Below, one piece after another: positions 39,285 through 52,672 of a DNA stretch of 64,000 nt. Each line of letters starts with the position of its first letter. The stretch's first letter is position 1. The stretch spans positions 73,575,600-73,639,599 of the forward strand of contig OZ026620.1 in NCBI GenBank assembly GCA_964020975.1. Direction: 5' to 3'. The DNA is from Hermodice carunculata (Eukaryota > Annelida > Polychaeta > Eunicida > Amphinomidae). Under the pieces are notes generated by a model. The model did no database searches and was not told the origin of the DNA. It was given only the letters and a program-made list of their open reading frames with translations. Both the position numbers and the translations under genes were made by a program.

Positions 39285-39474
39285 ACAAAAAATAGAGGTT
39301 GCCATAGAAACGGGCATGTAAACATACCAAAAAAAACGCTTTTCGGACTCCACAACCTATTTTTCTGTAAAGAGGAGACATGTGCGCACATTTTGATATA
39401 GGTTGTGTATTGTTATACCTTTGGTTGGGGTTGCATCTATTTTTAGGGCACTTTTGAAGCATTTGCCACTAGCC
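39285..39474 (-). repeat. Right terminal inverted repeat
   Basis: Inverted match to the left end, including the internal ACAACCTAT/ATAGGTTGT hairpin, the GAAAAGCGTTTT motif and CCCGTTTC(T/C)ATG. Confidence 0.75.
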
Positions 39475-40354
39475 TATTCACTTTTCTCGGTCACAGGACT
39501 GCCGGCATACGTTCTAGCCTCTCAGGATTCATGACATCTATCTGTTGATTTTTGTCAGTGTAGAGAAGTCACGAGATTCGTCTGGTACTCTGTGTCTGCA
39601 TTTTGCCATTGTTGTTCGAAGTATACCTCCAATATGAAACGGTTGCGGTCTAATGTGAGAAGCTTTCTTCCGTGTTACAATTGTGAATTGTGATCCTCTA
39701 CTTGTGGTGATGACAGGAGCTTGGATACTTGTTTTAAGGTAACTTTAAAACTCAAAATAACTAAAACGGGGATGGATGGAAAGAAGGTATAAGTCATATG
39801 AAATAGCATACTCATATAACCTGGTATGGGGGTGGGTTGCCAATGAAAACATTTTTGTCCTTGGAAATTTTTTATATCTGTTTTAATGAATAAACAGTGT
39901 AATGTTGATATTTTATGTCAAAGAAAGAGCTGTCAGGTGACAAAGTGGAAAATATTTGTAATATTACTGCATTTTTAACTATACTTGAATACTTACTTCC
40001 CATTATTTCAACCAGAATTAAGTTAAGGTTATGCTAATCATCTGTACACACCATTTACCCTCAACCTAGATGTCACCCTTTTCATACAACAAATGTATAT
40101 TGATGCCAAGAAACAATACTGCTTTGTGTGAAGCCTGAACGCCAAGACATAGATAGTACATAGATGAACGTGCCATCTATTGACACTATAAAGAACCAAG
40201 AGCACATGAAAGCGATGATTTATATTCATTTGGCATATGGCTTTGTATCCAAGGATATATATGTATATATAGTTTAGTACCAATATTTTTTACACGGATT
40301 GAGAAGCAGGCCCAGCCTATAATAATCACTTTCCATGGCACAGATGTATACTTT

Positions 40355-40500
40355 CCTACCTGCTTTGGTGGAGGAAACCGAACGACCTGGAGAAAAACCA
40401 CTGTGTACAGTCAGAGTGGTAGGAACTCGTCCCACTTGCTTCACCGGCCGTGAATCGAACCCGGGCCGCAGAGGTGAAAAGCAAGCGTGTTGCAGTTCCA
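40355..40500 (-). mobile_element. tRNA-derived SINE, minus strand
   Basis: On the minus strand: a B box CCCGGGTTCGATTCACGG (about 40448-40465), then GACGAGTTCCTACCACTCTG, then TTTTTCTCCAGGTCGTTCGG and TTTCCTCC. It shares its body motifs with the copies at 27.5, 46.7 and 62.4 kb. It lies in block B only. Confidence 0.65.
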
Positions 40501-40560
40501 CAAACCGTGCACCCACACCCACACTCACACTCACACACCCCCACCCCCACCCCCACACAC

Positions 40561-40613
40561 TTTGGCATGCTGTTCGACTTTACGAAGTAATTCTATGGTG
40601 AGATTTCAAGCAA

Positions 40614-40697
<84 letters not shown>

Positions 40698-40755
40698 TAA
40701 GTTCCTTGAAATCTCACCATAGAATTACTGCGTAAAGTCGGACAGCATGCCGAAG
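40561..40755. mobile_element. Hairpin element: 57-60 bp inverted arms around a (TA)n core
   Basis: The left arm (40561-40617) and right arm (40696-40755) are near-perfect inverted repeats, with landmarks GGCATGCTGT, CGACTTTACG and TTCTATGGTGAGATTTCAAG. The core is an uninterrupted (TA)n of about 80 bp. This is MITE-like, or a microsatellite grown at the centre of a small palindromic element. Confidence 0.7.
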
Positions 40756-42018
40756 TGCCTGTCACAGTAAATGCTGTGCTTGAATTCAGTGGGTTCGTAG
40801 AATATAAATACTTAAGAAAGTGTACCCTAGTATGCTTTACGAAGAATTATACAAGCCATTACAAGCACCCACTTCAAAAAGTTAAGTTTGTACCGTGGTT
40901 ACCATATTTTTACACTAACTGAGCGGCGCTCAGACGTTGATCCACCGACTGATATGCTTATCCGGCCCCAGGTGTCTCTTCCGTATGGTCATAAAAAAGG
41001 GAACTTCCGAAAGCCTTCTCGCATTTGATCTTGTAGGTCTCTCTTCTGGTGAGTGATTTTTGATTAAATATAAAATTATGCCTTCGGAACATAGATTAAT
41101 AAAGAAATATGGAGTTTTTCTTCGTTTTATATAGAAGCCTATGGTGCCCAGAAGGGAAATAAAACAAAATACAAAAGTTGAGGCAGCCAAATGTAGATAG
41201 TTACATGTAAGGTACCTCGCCTAAATGAACAGGATAGACTAGTCTGGTCGGCAACGACGATTCTGAGACATTGCAAGGAGATTTAATGACACAAAGTTTT
41301 TTGTCCTCCTAGAGGTGTTTGCCATCGTCAACGCAAAGAATGATCTGCCACATTGGTCATGCGGATAATCATATCCCTAGTCCCTTCACGTGACAGACAT
41401 AGGTCTAATAGAGTACACTTACTGATCAGTTTCTATTTAAATACGTCATGCATACTCTACCCATTTTACTTGCATGCCTAATGCAACAGATTTCATACAA
41501 TTAGCCACATCTATCAACATGTGTCTTTTATTTTCCGATATGTACAGCATGCACTGGAAAATTATGCGAGGGATCAAGTAACAAGCTTTTATTTTTAATG
41601 TGAAATTGCTATCGCTATACCAAGATGAATCATTTATAAATATGTATGCTACATGCATTGTACATGGAAGTTTGACTTAAAGGCAAATTTAAAATAAATG
41701 CATGTTAATGTTCAGGTTTGACCACAGAGTGTTACAGATTTCTGCAATTAAACTTAAGAATAATACCTGCTTGGTAGCAAATTGGTTGTGTGTTAAGAAA
41801 GTACCACCAAAACTTCCTGTACAGTATTGGTTTCTTTTTCGTTTTTTTCTGCTGACGATGACATTTACTGTAATAAAATGTTCCTTTTTCATCATCTTCT
41901 TATGAATGAATAGCGTATTGAGGCAAAGCTTTCTGACCATTGGTTTGTGTTTTGACAACCATAATTATTTTTCATAAACATTCTTTTCATCAATACCACT
42001 TGCTTTTCAACGAATAAC

Positions 42019-42019
42019 T

Positions 42020-42107
<88 letters not shown>

Positions 42108-42143
42108 CCACCACCACCACCACCATCATTATCATCATCATCA
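42019..42143 (+). repeat. (CAT)n/(CAC)n microsatellite
   Basis: About 90 bp of CAT repeats, then five CAC and more CAT units. Open readings through it are repeat artefacts. Confidence 0.95.
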
Positions 42144-43639
42144 TAAATTGATACAAATTTATGAATATAAGCGACGACATGTTTGCAATCAAATTAACAA
42201 GTTCTGTGGCACAAGCAGCAAGCTCATACGTGAATGTCTTATTTGGATTCAATGACACGTTGGGGCGTGGTTTCCATGCAGTAAGGTAAGGACTTAGGAC
42301 TACGATAGGTATAGTTTTTCACAAATCAGCAAGTTTAGGAATCTTTACGGGTGGAGGAAATTCACACCCACGATAGATATATGCCTGAATATTTCAGGGT
42401 GTCATTCGTACATTTCCACCTGTAGGTGCACAGATTTCACCGCGGAACGTTAACACTCCCGTTTACCAGAGGGTGCATGTGTCAGACGAGGCACAGGTAA
42501 TAGCAAACGATCGGATGTTCGGGGAGGCACACTACTTCCAGTTGAAGCAAACTGTGTGGGACACAACTTGCGATGGACAACCAGTAACCAATCGGTAAGG
42601 TTGGATCTGTTGACCCACCAGATGCCTATATTTGTCAGGAGCCAGATACCAAGCCTAAGTTGCCAACGTCGACATTGACTGTAAACACATACTCTGCTCA
42701 ATGATGCCATATAGTGCAGCATGTAAGATACGCTTATGTGAGAAAAACATGGATATTCATTGATTGTATTTCACAAGATAATCTTTTCAACGATTTTCAC
42801 TGTTATACAAATTATTACACTTTTCTGGTCAAGTATAGTCTGTTCTGTTTTGTTCTATATGTGCTTGTTTGTTGCTTTGGAGCGTGGTCAATAAGACCAC
42901 AATTGCTGCTGCTGCTGCTACTACTACCACTAATACTGTTTTTACAACAACAACTACTACTACTACTTATACTATTTCCACCAATCAGTCCTTGTATCAC
43001 TTACTGCCTCACTTATAATAACAGTGACAATGTATGAAGGATGATACAGAAAATAAAAGGTTACAGCAGTTAGCGATTACACTGAACGGAAACTGATGGG
43101 TTACGTCTCAATATATATGCAACTTTACAGGTATGATCATTCTAGAAAACGGAAATGAAACCAACTCTAGGAAAACGACAAAACAAGAAATTGGCAGAAA
43201 CTCAAAACACAGCATACTTTGCGCGAGCATATCCATAAATCCCCCCCCCCCCCCCAAAAAAAAAAAAGAAAACCACGGTCGGGCCAATTTAGCATTAGCG
43301 TTATTTTTAACTCTCTTATAAATGGATTTCACGAAATTGGTATGGACATATTAATCGACAAGTCAGTGCCTTCGGAAGCTGTACTGTGTAGAGCTAAAGA
43401 TTTTTATACTTGCTTATAACTTTTATGTTTAGATTGAATGAAAGTACCTGTGAATATACAAACCATGCTTAGACGTAGTGCAAATGGTGGCAGTCCATCT
43501 CTTTGTTCAGATGAAGCATAACCATTTCACCTGATATTTTTGGTCGGTAAATGTTATGTCAGAATATGGACCAACATGTATGCGTGACCCAAGCAACACA
43601 GCCAGCAAAAAAAAAAGAGACGGAGTAAGTCACATGATA

Positions 43640-44030
43640 CTGTCATAAATATCACAAAAAACTATGTAGACCTACTTTCATCATTTGCTGTAAACTACGC
43701 TGACTGACAAGTCAGGTGAGCCAAAAGGTAATGGGCCTACCGTGTATCTTTTCACTTTTGGCACAAGTGAGGAAATTTGGGTTTTAAGTGGTTAGGCCTA
43801 TATGTTTCGGCAGAAACTTAGGTCTCTAGTTTGTGAAAAATATGTGAACGGTGTAGAGGACCAGTGTTACAGCACTAATTGTCTTTTATATGTGACTGCC
43901 TGCCACAAGTCAGGAGTGAAATTTGTATCTTCACATTGGTATTGGAACATGACTATTGACGTTTGGTAACTCTTGAATCTCTGACATTGTCAGGTTGAAA
44001 TTTATGACTATAATGTTTTTCTGAACTATT
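43640..44030 (+). repeat. Dispersed repeat family 'GTCAGGAG', copy
   Basis: Shares ordered landmarks with the 16.1 kb copy: ATATCACAAAAA, TTTGCTGTAAACTA, ACTGACAAGTCAGG, GGTTAGGCCTATA, GTGACTGCCTG, CAAGTCAGGAGTGAAATTTG and TCACATTGGTATTGGAA. Confidence 0.8.
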
Positions 44031-46298
44031 TAACCCCCTAGTGAATGAATATAAAAACAAAAACAATACTTCTTCACAAGTAGCCCCCTTGTATTGCTAC
44101 AGACCCCCCCCCCCCCCCTGCACTACCTGCTTTATCTCTCTCAGTGCCACATGTTCGGCTGAGTCAACTTCTTTCCCCGATTCCGCCCAAGGCGCGCCAA
44201 GGAAAGCCATCGAGTCCAATTATTATATTCTCTCGAAATGAAGGCACGCTTGTATTTGAATAAAAGGTCACTTCAGAAGGAATACAAATCTAGCATTCTT
44301 ATTATACTTTAGAGCAGTCCATTTTAAGTTCTTGGATTTCATCTGCGGTTGACATTGAAAGAGTTAAGCCTGTGGGGCAACACTTTCGTCAAAGATCCCA
44401 CTTTTATATTTCAGTCTATAGAGCATGAGTCTGCCAACAAATCCAGCAGTGCATTTCGCGTGGCCGTTCAGTGCTGCCTTTAAACTGGCGATGAATCCAC
44501 GCGACTGGAATACAAAATTACTTTAGGATAATACCATTGTCTTGTCGAAGCAGATAGATCTGGCAAGGTACAATTCTGTTTTAATATCATTAATTGTACT
44601 ATTTATACATGTAACGGTGAATTTTTTCCCTTGGTCCATGTGGTGACATTTTGACCCATTGCTACTACTACAGATCATTTTATAACCAGAAATGTCAGTC
44701 TTTAATGGCATAGAACAAGCATAACTGCATGGACCTGTGTAGAGTAAGCAAATTTCGTTATGACGCGCGTTAGTTCTGTTTAAATTTTATTGCAAGTCAT
44801 GTTAGCTGAAAACAATAAACTTTCCGTCCCACGTCTTTGTTTTACATGTAGCCGTCCATGTTCTAACATAAAAAGTCCATGACCATAAATTTACGCAACC
44901 AAAGATAGAGACAGAAATACGCAGACTGAGGTACATAAAGAAACTGACCTGGGTACATGTATATGCTTCAAACGCCTGTTTGTAGTTATGCAGAAAAGTC
45001 CCAGATCAATTCAAATGAACACACATAAAATATACCATATAACACCACACAAATATGCATATATATTGTCCTATTGCATATAATACATCACGAATTGTCA
45101 CGTTATGATCCTAGGTCTGCAAATATGAGGGCAACTTGCGTTTGGTGCACTTTGCAACGGTTACAATGAATGTTTTTTCATGCCAAAATGAGATCCATCG
45201 CAACGCTTATCATTATGCCATAACCTTAATTCTAAAATTCAGTCAAGTGATATAGATGAGCCCACTATAAAGGAATAATAAGGCTCAAAATATCGTAATT
45301 AAACACATAAATAAGCAGTCAGTCAAAATAGTTAAGTGCAGTTAATAACTTCAGTTTTGCATTTCAAGCCATCAATGACATTCTTATCTCCCTAATTAAT
45401 GATTTGCCGTTTTTCATTATTTTTTCTTGAATTACAGCGAGGAAGCACAGGGCTCTGCCTCACTGCTACCACAGTATACCAATGGCTTCTGCGCATAGTC
45501 TACATTGACGGTAAGAAAGGCCTAAATTCCCGGCTTTTATCCTTTGAAGACAGCCAAGCAGCTCCATAACCAAGAGTAAGAAGAACGCCCATATATTTTA
45601 TGGAAACTGCACTCTTCCTACAACAATTTTGCTTCCACTTTAAGTTATAGTCTTGTGTACTCTATGCAAGGATCACTCACTTTTTAAGACCTGATTATGT
45701 CTAATGAGACGTATGCATTGATTCATTCAGTTTTACACGTCAAAGGTGACAGAACTGAAGTTGTTGACCTGGGGGCAAAATATGGACTCTTTAGTGTGCA
45801 TGCCAGGCCTAGCTCTGGTTATTATTCTTAAAAAATATTATGCATGTTGCTACTGCACTGAAATGTCCAGCTATGAAGGGTATGACCTGCTGGTTCGAAC
45901 AAAGTTATAAGAACAAAAAAGCAGGTATTTAGAAACTACAATTTCCATAAAGGCTTCATCATAGAAATTGATTTTCCTTCGCACAAGTACCAGGTTCATG
46001 CCATTGGTTGTAAAGGTAGGTTTTCCTTACGTTACTTAACCTCACGCTAATATCCTCGTCTTCCAAACACAAGGGTTATGTTTGGCTTTGTAACTGGTTC
46101 ATTTAACAATGTCCAAATACTTCCCATACCAACCAACAGCTGCGTTGTGGACACATTCCCCGAGGTCACTGAAATGAGATGTAGTTCTGTTTACATATAG
46201 GGTATTCTTTTGAATCACTGACACACTAGGGTTCATTTACCTGGGACTAACATCAATTGAAGTTTGCATCTCAGTTTGTTAAAGTTGTTAATACCAAA

Positions 46299-46431
46299 AT
46301 GTGGGGAATAGCTTTCCATTTATTCCCTATCTTCATGTGTGATATTATTATCATAAATGCTCAGGACATTATCGTGAAAACAAAATATGGGAAACTTAGA
46401 GGCATACGGCGGCCAAAAATGAACTCCGTTG
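46299..46431 (+). CDS. Gene 2 exon 1: signal peptide and KYGKLRG motif
   Basis: 44 codons plus 1 nt, donor gtaagt. The ATG context is AAAATGTGG. Cleavage is likely after INA, before [15 protein letters not shown], the first beta strand of the fold. Confidence 0.85.
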
Positions 46432-46923
46432 GTAAGTTACTCGATCTGTTGCATTTACACCTATATAAAAAATCGTAAATTTTACAGAGGACAGCCACAA
46501 GATGGCATGACACAAATTGCAATTGGTCACGGAACGCAGGTTGGATTGAATCAATCAGGATACAAGGACGGTCTTCTTTCTTCCCCTTGGTGGCAGTGTG
46601 ACAGACCAGTAGTTCCTGTATGGGTAGCCAAGTATGGACCTGTAATGATTGAAGCACTATCCACGGCGTTGAAGATGTGTACTACTTTTTTTTCTTTTCT
46701 GTAGCAGGGAAAAGCGAAAAAAACTTGTCAGAACTTCCTCTCCCACTCAGAATGGGAGGAACTCACCAAATATACTTTGCAGAACAAGAATCGAAGCCTG
46801 GTTATAGAGGTGAACGGCAAGGGCATTGCTACTATTTCAAACACACACCGTCAGAGACAAATGTCCAGGATATCATGAATTTACTTTTTTGCATATTTTA
46901 TGCAGCAAATATATAAACTTTGC

Positions 46924-46956
<33 letters not shown>

Positions 46957-46963
46957 GTCTGTC

Positions 46964-47015
<52 letters not shown>

Positions 47016-49166
47016 TCTCTGTGTCTGTCTGTCTATCTCATATTGAACAATAGTCCAAAAACGGACTCGTAACCTTCAACGTATTAAAATGTTTCATGCT
47101 TATTGCGCCAAAACGTGAACCACATTTATCAACCACTATTATATTCCACGGCTAAATTTCAGATTTCTCTCACCACGAACAGCTTGGTGTTGAAATTTCG
47201 TCAAGTTCACGATGCACTCTCCATATCATAAAAAATAGACTGATTAATAACTGGATATAAAGAGTTTCAAAATTTATCCTCACTAGGCACATTTTGAAAA
47301 TTATATATGTCTTTTTCATCTGACCAATTAGCGGATATAGTGGGCAAACTTATAGAGGTTTCAAAGTATCATATGTGATAAACTTCAAAGTATCCAACTT
47401 AATGCTGCTGGCATTGTAACCGGACAATGCAAGGAACCGGTAAAATAAAATTGTACGAGCATGTAAAGTCGCAAACTTGACCTTGATATTTGGGTTGCTC
47501 AACTAGTTTCTTTCCAATTCTACATACTGTATGATAACTTCCACCACCTCTAATATATAAACCTACATCACTTCACAACAATTTTGCATCCCTCGTCTTG
47601 TTCAATAAATTGCATTTTCCTCGACAGTTCGCCTTTACAGCAAAAGCAATTAAACATATGGAGAGACCGATCGAGTCTCTCAAGATGCACGATCTTGCGG
47701 ATTACGCTCTCCAACACACAGAACGTCGCATCTGAGTACCAGGCTTTACAATCCCCGTTTGTTCATAAATTGTTATAGATTTACGTGAATATCCCTGTGG
47801 CTCACCGATTGAGAGGGCTTACCATAACATAATTTATGGTCCTAAATACACTTGACCATGACTATCTTTATATACCAAAATAGCTTGCATCCATGATTAA
47901 TTTGACAACGCTGGCATATTGATAGTGTGCCTACATTTTTTGGTAAACGTAGTAATATTGCGTATGGTTGTTTTCGGCCTTCAAGTATTAGATTTTTTTT
48001 CTGATAATAGAATACAACACTGACCTATATAACATATCACACATGTCTTTATTTGATGATAGTTGACCAATATTGGATACCCATTGGGCTGGTATGGTCC
48101 CAATGTTTGCTAAAAAAATATGTACCAAGCAAGCTATATGAAAGAAATGACATTTTTTTCCTCAGGAAAAAATATATTTCACCATAATATTGCTGCTCGG
48201 GGTCTAACATGCTCTAAGGTTAACAAGTAAGTTTTGGGGGAAAAAGTTTCTATTAAAAACATTGAGGCAACTTTTGACCTTCTTTGTGATGTCTATTTGA
48301 TCGGGAATGTTTGCTGTCTCACAAATATAGGTCGAAAGTTGTCTTGAATCATTCACTGACAGACCGGAAGGTTTTATGTGACTGGTCACACTCACGAAAC
48401 CAAGAATAAGGCCACATATTCCATATCTTTTGTAAGATACTTCGACGGCGCACTGTCATTTTTAGACTGCCTGTGATACAATACATCTAAACAAGCGCAA
48501 TACGAAGCTATAAATGTGGACAGCCAAACAGGCTCCCGTAAGACGCGAAAGCAGAAAAACAGAATCCTTGGAATCTCCATGACAAACAACATATGTGAAA
48601 GTAAATAAAATTTGGAAAACTAAATAAATAAAACATGAGAATGTTGACAAAATTTGATTAACCGTGTTGGTTTTGTTTAAGGAAGCAATGACAAAAATAA
48701 AACAGCACGGAAAAAGATTATGTGTCATCAATATAAAAACAAAACAAAGGCAAGCATGCCCAGAGCCCCTTTTGCAGCGTGTCATGCCAAATCTGTGACC
48801 CTGTTCCCTCCAAGGAGATGACAAAAACAAAACAAAAACAAAAAAAAACAAAAACAAAAAAAAAAAACAGAAACAAAAACAAAAACAAACAGCAAACAAA
48901 CAAACAAAACACAAAAAAATCCCCACCCACAAAAAAAAACATAAAAAAACAAAACAACGAAAAATAAAAACAAAACAAAAACAAAACAAAACAAAAAAAA
49001 AAAAAAAAAAACCCCAGAAAACAGAACAAAACAAACAAAAAAAAAGGAAAACAAACAAAATAAAAATTAAAATTAAAATTAAAACAAAAAGCAGACAAAA
49101 GATATGTCATATTTCAAGCATATGAATATGAAATATAGCTTTCGAACATTCTAAATACATGCAATC

Positions 49167-49235
<69 letters not shown>

Positions 49236-52200
49236 AAAATGAATATTTTCACAGGTGAAGCGGTAGCAAGGGTATGTGCAACCAGCAAATGCTCCATTAA
49301 CACGCTTTGCTGATTCTGTGTTTCTTGCTAGGAAGTGTTTGGCTGTGAACATGAGCCACACTATCAATTTTTAAATTATAGTAGTGACACAGATAGCCAA
49401 ACAAGTGCCCCTTTGTCGTGCTATCAGCATTTCATTTTTTTTATCCTTTAAGTGCAAACATATCAATATGTCCAGAAAACAAAATTCACGGGTCAACATC
49501 TGTCCCATTTGCTCTTCAGGTCCATAAAAATTTAACGCATTGCAGTCAACTCAGATTCCAATTTAACACTACAAGGATCAGTGTCAGAAAGATGCACATG
49601 TTTGCACAACCAAAGTAAATACTACATTAGTACCGCTGCACCGAAATAGGGCACAAGTCGAAGATGTTTGGTTTATGTACACTGTATCGTGGGGGGGGGG
49701 GGGGGGGCAGAACCCACATTGCTACCTTCGCAAGCCACACCTAGCCCCACACCCACAGTTCGTAGTGTACACAATTGGAAAATCTCAATGTGTGGCATAT
49801 GGTTATAACATATTGTAAGACAGATTTCTGGATCATAAGCAGGGAAACAATAAAACTTGTTGACATGTTGGACAATTTCGCCAGCCAGCTGATAGAGACA
49901 AACATGTTCAGGTGTGCCGAGTTGTCAAATACAGTATAGCAACGTGTGCTGCTCATACCCAAGGCTCTGTACTAAGTGACAAAAACTGTCCAAATCTCGC
50001 AAGGAGTCACTATGATCATCCTTCATGTGCCACAAGAACACAAGCTGCGTACGATGATGTCACAAGAAGTTATTAATCAGTGTGGCGGAGGGATTTCAGA
50101 GCGGTCATCCCTGCTGGAACAATATGGGAAAACATTTTGGCTAACTTTGTTTTAACTCTTTCAGTGCCACATACCACTTAAAACGAACTAAAACAAAACT
50201 GGTATGAAATATAACGGTGCCACAAAACTGGTATGAATTATAACGGTGCCAGATTCATGTTCCTTGTATACAGGCCTTTACTTGAGTAGCAGCATGCCTG
50301 TAGGTTCATAAAATAGAATAGTCCAGGTCAACAGCTTTCTTCGCCAGAGGAAAGCTGTTGACCTTGACTAAGCATATATTTTCTGAAGCCCCCCCCAACG
50401 GAAATATGGAAAGTGCAGATAAATTTTCATTTATCAGTTATTATAAAGCCTGCCTTGTCTGCAAATGGGGTCCTTTGAACACATGAACTGAAACTATTGG
50501 GTGTGCGTAAATAAATCAAATGCGGTCGTTCGATAACTTACGGGAGATTATTTACTTTTGATATTTTTATCTGGTATGTAAAGGGTCAGGCCGGAGAATC
50601 TTCCTTCCATGTAGTTGGAAAAGGGGAGAAATCGAGACAGTGAAACAACCGAGGCGAACGGGAGTGGTTGTGAAGGACGGATCCCGTTCCGAAGGGTATT
50701 TTTTCAATATAAAAGTTTTACTGCTAAGGACAATGTGAGTTTGTCCGGTGCCCCCCCCCCCCCAAAAAAAAAAAACAAACAAAAACTGGAGACTGACAGT
50801 TTTGTTACTTGTAAAAAATGTGGATGGCGAGGTTCTCTCTTGACTATAATCGAACACAAACTACAAAATAGGATCAATCTTCAATTAATTTTTGAAGTAT
50901 CAAAACCCATGAAAATTTTCATTATAGATTCAATTCCGAATATGTTTAAACCACAAAGGACCAACTTTTCACCCTGACGTTATAAGAAACAACATGTTTT
51001 ATACCGATGGAGCTTCAAACTCCGTGTGAATAGAATGCTTTTGGGTTGATTGTAGGCTTAGACTTTGAACAACTGTAGAAATGCTCTTTGTTTTCCAGAT
51101 TTATGCACAAAAAAAATAACAATTGTCTATGAAAGAAATCCTTGTTATGATTGGAACGAACAGCAAAGGAATGACATTTCTCAAGTATAGATAAAAAGGT
51201 TGGGGTTTCAATTTCACAACTGCAGTCCCACAAATATCCATTATTGTACCGCTCCACTTCATAGTTTATCTCAATGGCATAGCGGAAGCTTGCAAAATGT
51301 ATAAGTGTTATTATGTAAACTGAGGCTTCAATTTGAGCATCTGATTTAAATTTCTTTCCTTTTAGCAATACTGTTACCAACCCTCATATTCCAAAATTCA
51401 AGACATGCAGGAAATTACTGAATGCTTAAATTCTAAATGAAATGTCGTTAAATGTTATGAAAACCAAGTTTTTAATTTTCCAGCAGCCACATAAGATAGT
51501 TCAGATACGAACGTAATCAGTCATTTAATTTCAGAGGAATGTGGATTCTTTAACTTCCTTGGGAATACTTTTGACAAACAATTCAAATGTAATGCTCATA
51601 TTGACAGCGCAACAGATAAAGCCTAAAGAGGGCTGGGCATTCTCAAGAAAGTCAAACATAGCTTGCCCATAGGGGCTAAGGCAAACATTTATCAATCCAT
51701 TAAAATAAGAAGAGTTTGAACCAGCCATGATGTTCACATTTATTCAAGTAAAAACCCTGTGATGTACAGCCATCATGGAAAAAAAATAAATAAAAAAAAA
51801 AAAAACAATAAAACAATGACCTTCTATTTCAGCTACCCTCTCAACATATGCCGGATCAGCGCCCTGAATTCACTTTGATTTTTAAGTCTGTTTGAAGCAT
51901 AGAATGGTGCATTCATTCAACCAATTTTTCGACAATACACTTTTAAACCCTCACATATTAATGTGGTACACTTTGATGCAAGACCACCGGCATGAGCTGA
52001 AATATACAATATTCAAAGCATTGCAGTGCCATCAGATAAGTTACATTTATTTAGAAAAGAAAGCGCGATTAAAAATATCTCGTAAGATGATTTTAGCTGG
52101 AAATAAGTAAGCATCTCTAAGTAAAATATATGTTTGGCCAAGGGAAAGCTGGTTAAGATGGATATGGATGGTTTATTCAAAAAGAGGATTGGGTGCGTGG

Positions 52201-52584
52201 TTGTTTATATCTCTCCCTTCTGGTAATAGTACTTTGTCTATTGCGTTGATGGTGGAGCTATAGCTTAATTGATCCATGTTTTTCCAATAACAATACTGTC
52301 ATATTTTACTTCTCAGGTGGAAATGTAGACTTCGTGGACACATTCTTGGGAATTCCCTATGCAAAACCACCAGTTGCAGATCTTCGATTCATGGTAAACC
52401 ATTTTGAGTAACAGTAGCTGCTCAGCTTAACCCGATAGGATCAATATAACACCGCATGATACCGACATTAGGCCCTGAAAAAATGCAGCTGAAGCAAAAC
52501 AATTGACTAAGCAATATCCTCACAAAGCTGATATAAAGAAATCAGAAATTTGTTCGGAGACATGGAACACTATCCAAAAAGAAT

Positions 52585-52672
<88 letters not shown>

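Larger units (their letters stand above)
33755..39474 (-). mobile_element. 5.7 kb TIR element carrying a CXC-domain gene
   Basis: The ends are inverted repeats of about 190 bp, imperfect (roughly 75% by eye). Left reads GACCTGCGGCA... and right (complement) GGCTAGTGGCA.... Both are followed inward by ACCCCAACC, GGTATAACAA, ACAACCTAT, ATAGGTTGTGG and GAAAAGCGTTTT in the same order. The dinucleotide TA flanks both ends (33753-33754, 39475-39476). Block A at 26.3 kb is the uninterrupted counterpart. Cargo, on the minus strand, is a CXC-type gene interrupted by a retroelement. No recognisable transposase is present, so the copy is non-autonomous, or its mobilising gene is unknown to me. Confidence 0.75.
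32150..41950. repeat. Duplication block B, split by a 5.7 kb element
   Basis: Same ordered homologies as listed for block A. Homology is interrupted exactly by 33755-39474, so block A shows the empty site of that insertion. Confidence 0.75.
41951..46298. other. Intergenic stretch upstream of gene 2
   Basis: It holds the CAT array, an ambiguous coding-like pair at 42161-42592, one copy of the dispersed repeat family (43640-44030), a poly-C/poly-A junction (43242-43268) and a poly-C tract (44104-44119). A TTACAG acceptor and gtaaga donor bracket 45439-45511, which could be a 5' untranslated exon of gene 2, though nothing supports its use. No core promoter is evident. Confidence 0.45.
46432..52316. 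other. Gene 2 intron 1
   Basis: It holds a SINE-like copy with a (CT)n tract (46683-47035), an A-rich CAAAA low-complexity tract (about 48826-49090), a (GA)n tract (49167-49233), poly-G (49690-49707), poly-C/poly-A (50752-50774) and a LINE relic (51538-51710). 47.1-48.8 kb shows nothing recognisable. Confidence 0.6.

Noticed and set aside
33755-39474. An LTR element or Polinton for the 5.7 kb element
   Set aside because: The ends are inverted, not direct, repeats. No integrase, protease, capsid or type-B polymerase motifs were seen. The RT inside is of the Penelope-like type.
42161-42592. An additional esterase exon upstream of gene 2
   Set aside because: No esterase motif in either strand, and exon order would be impossible before the signal-peptide exon.
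48462-49110. Phe-rich membrane-like protein of up to 198 residues
   Set aside because: Arises from the CAAAA low-complexity tract read on the minus strand; hydrophobicity is an artefact.
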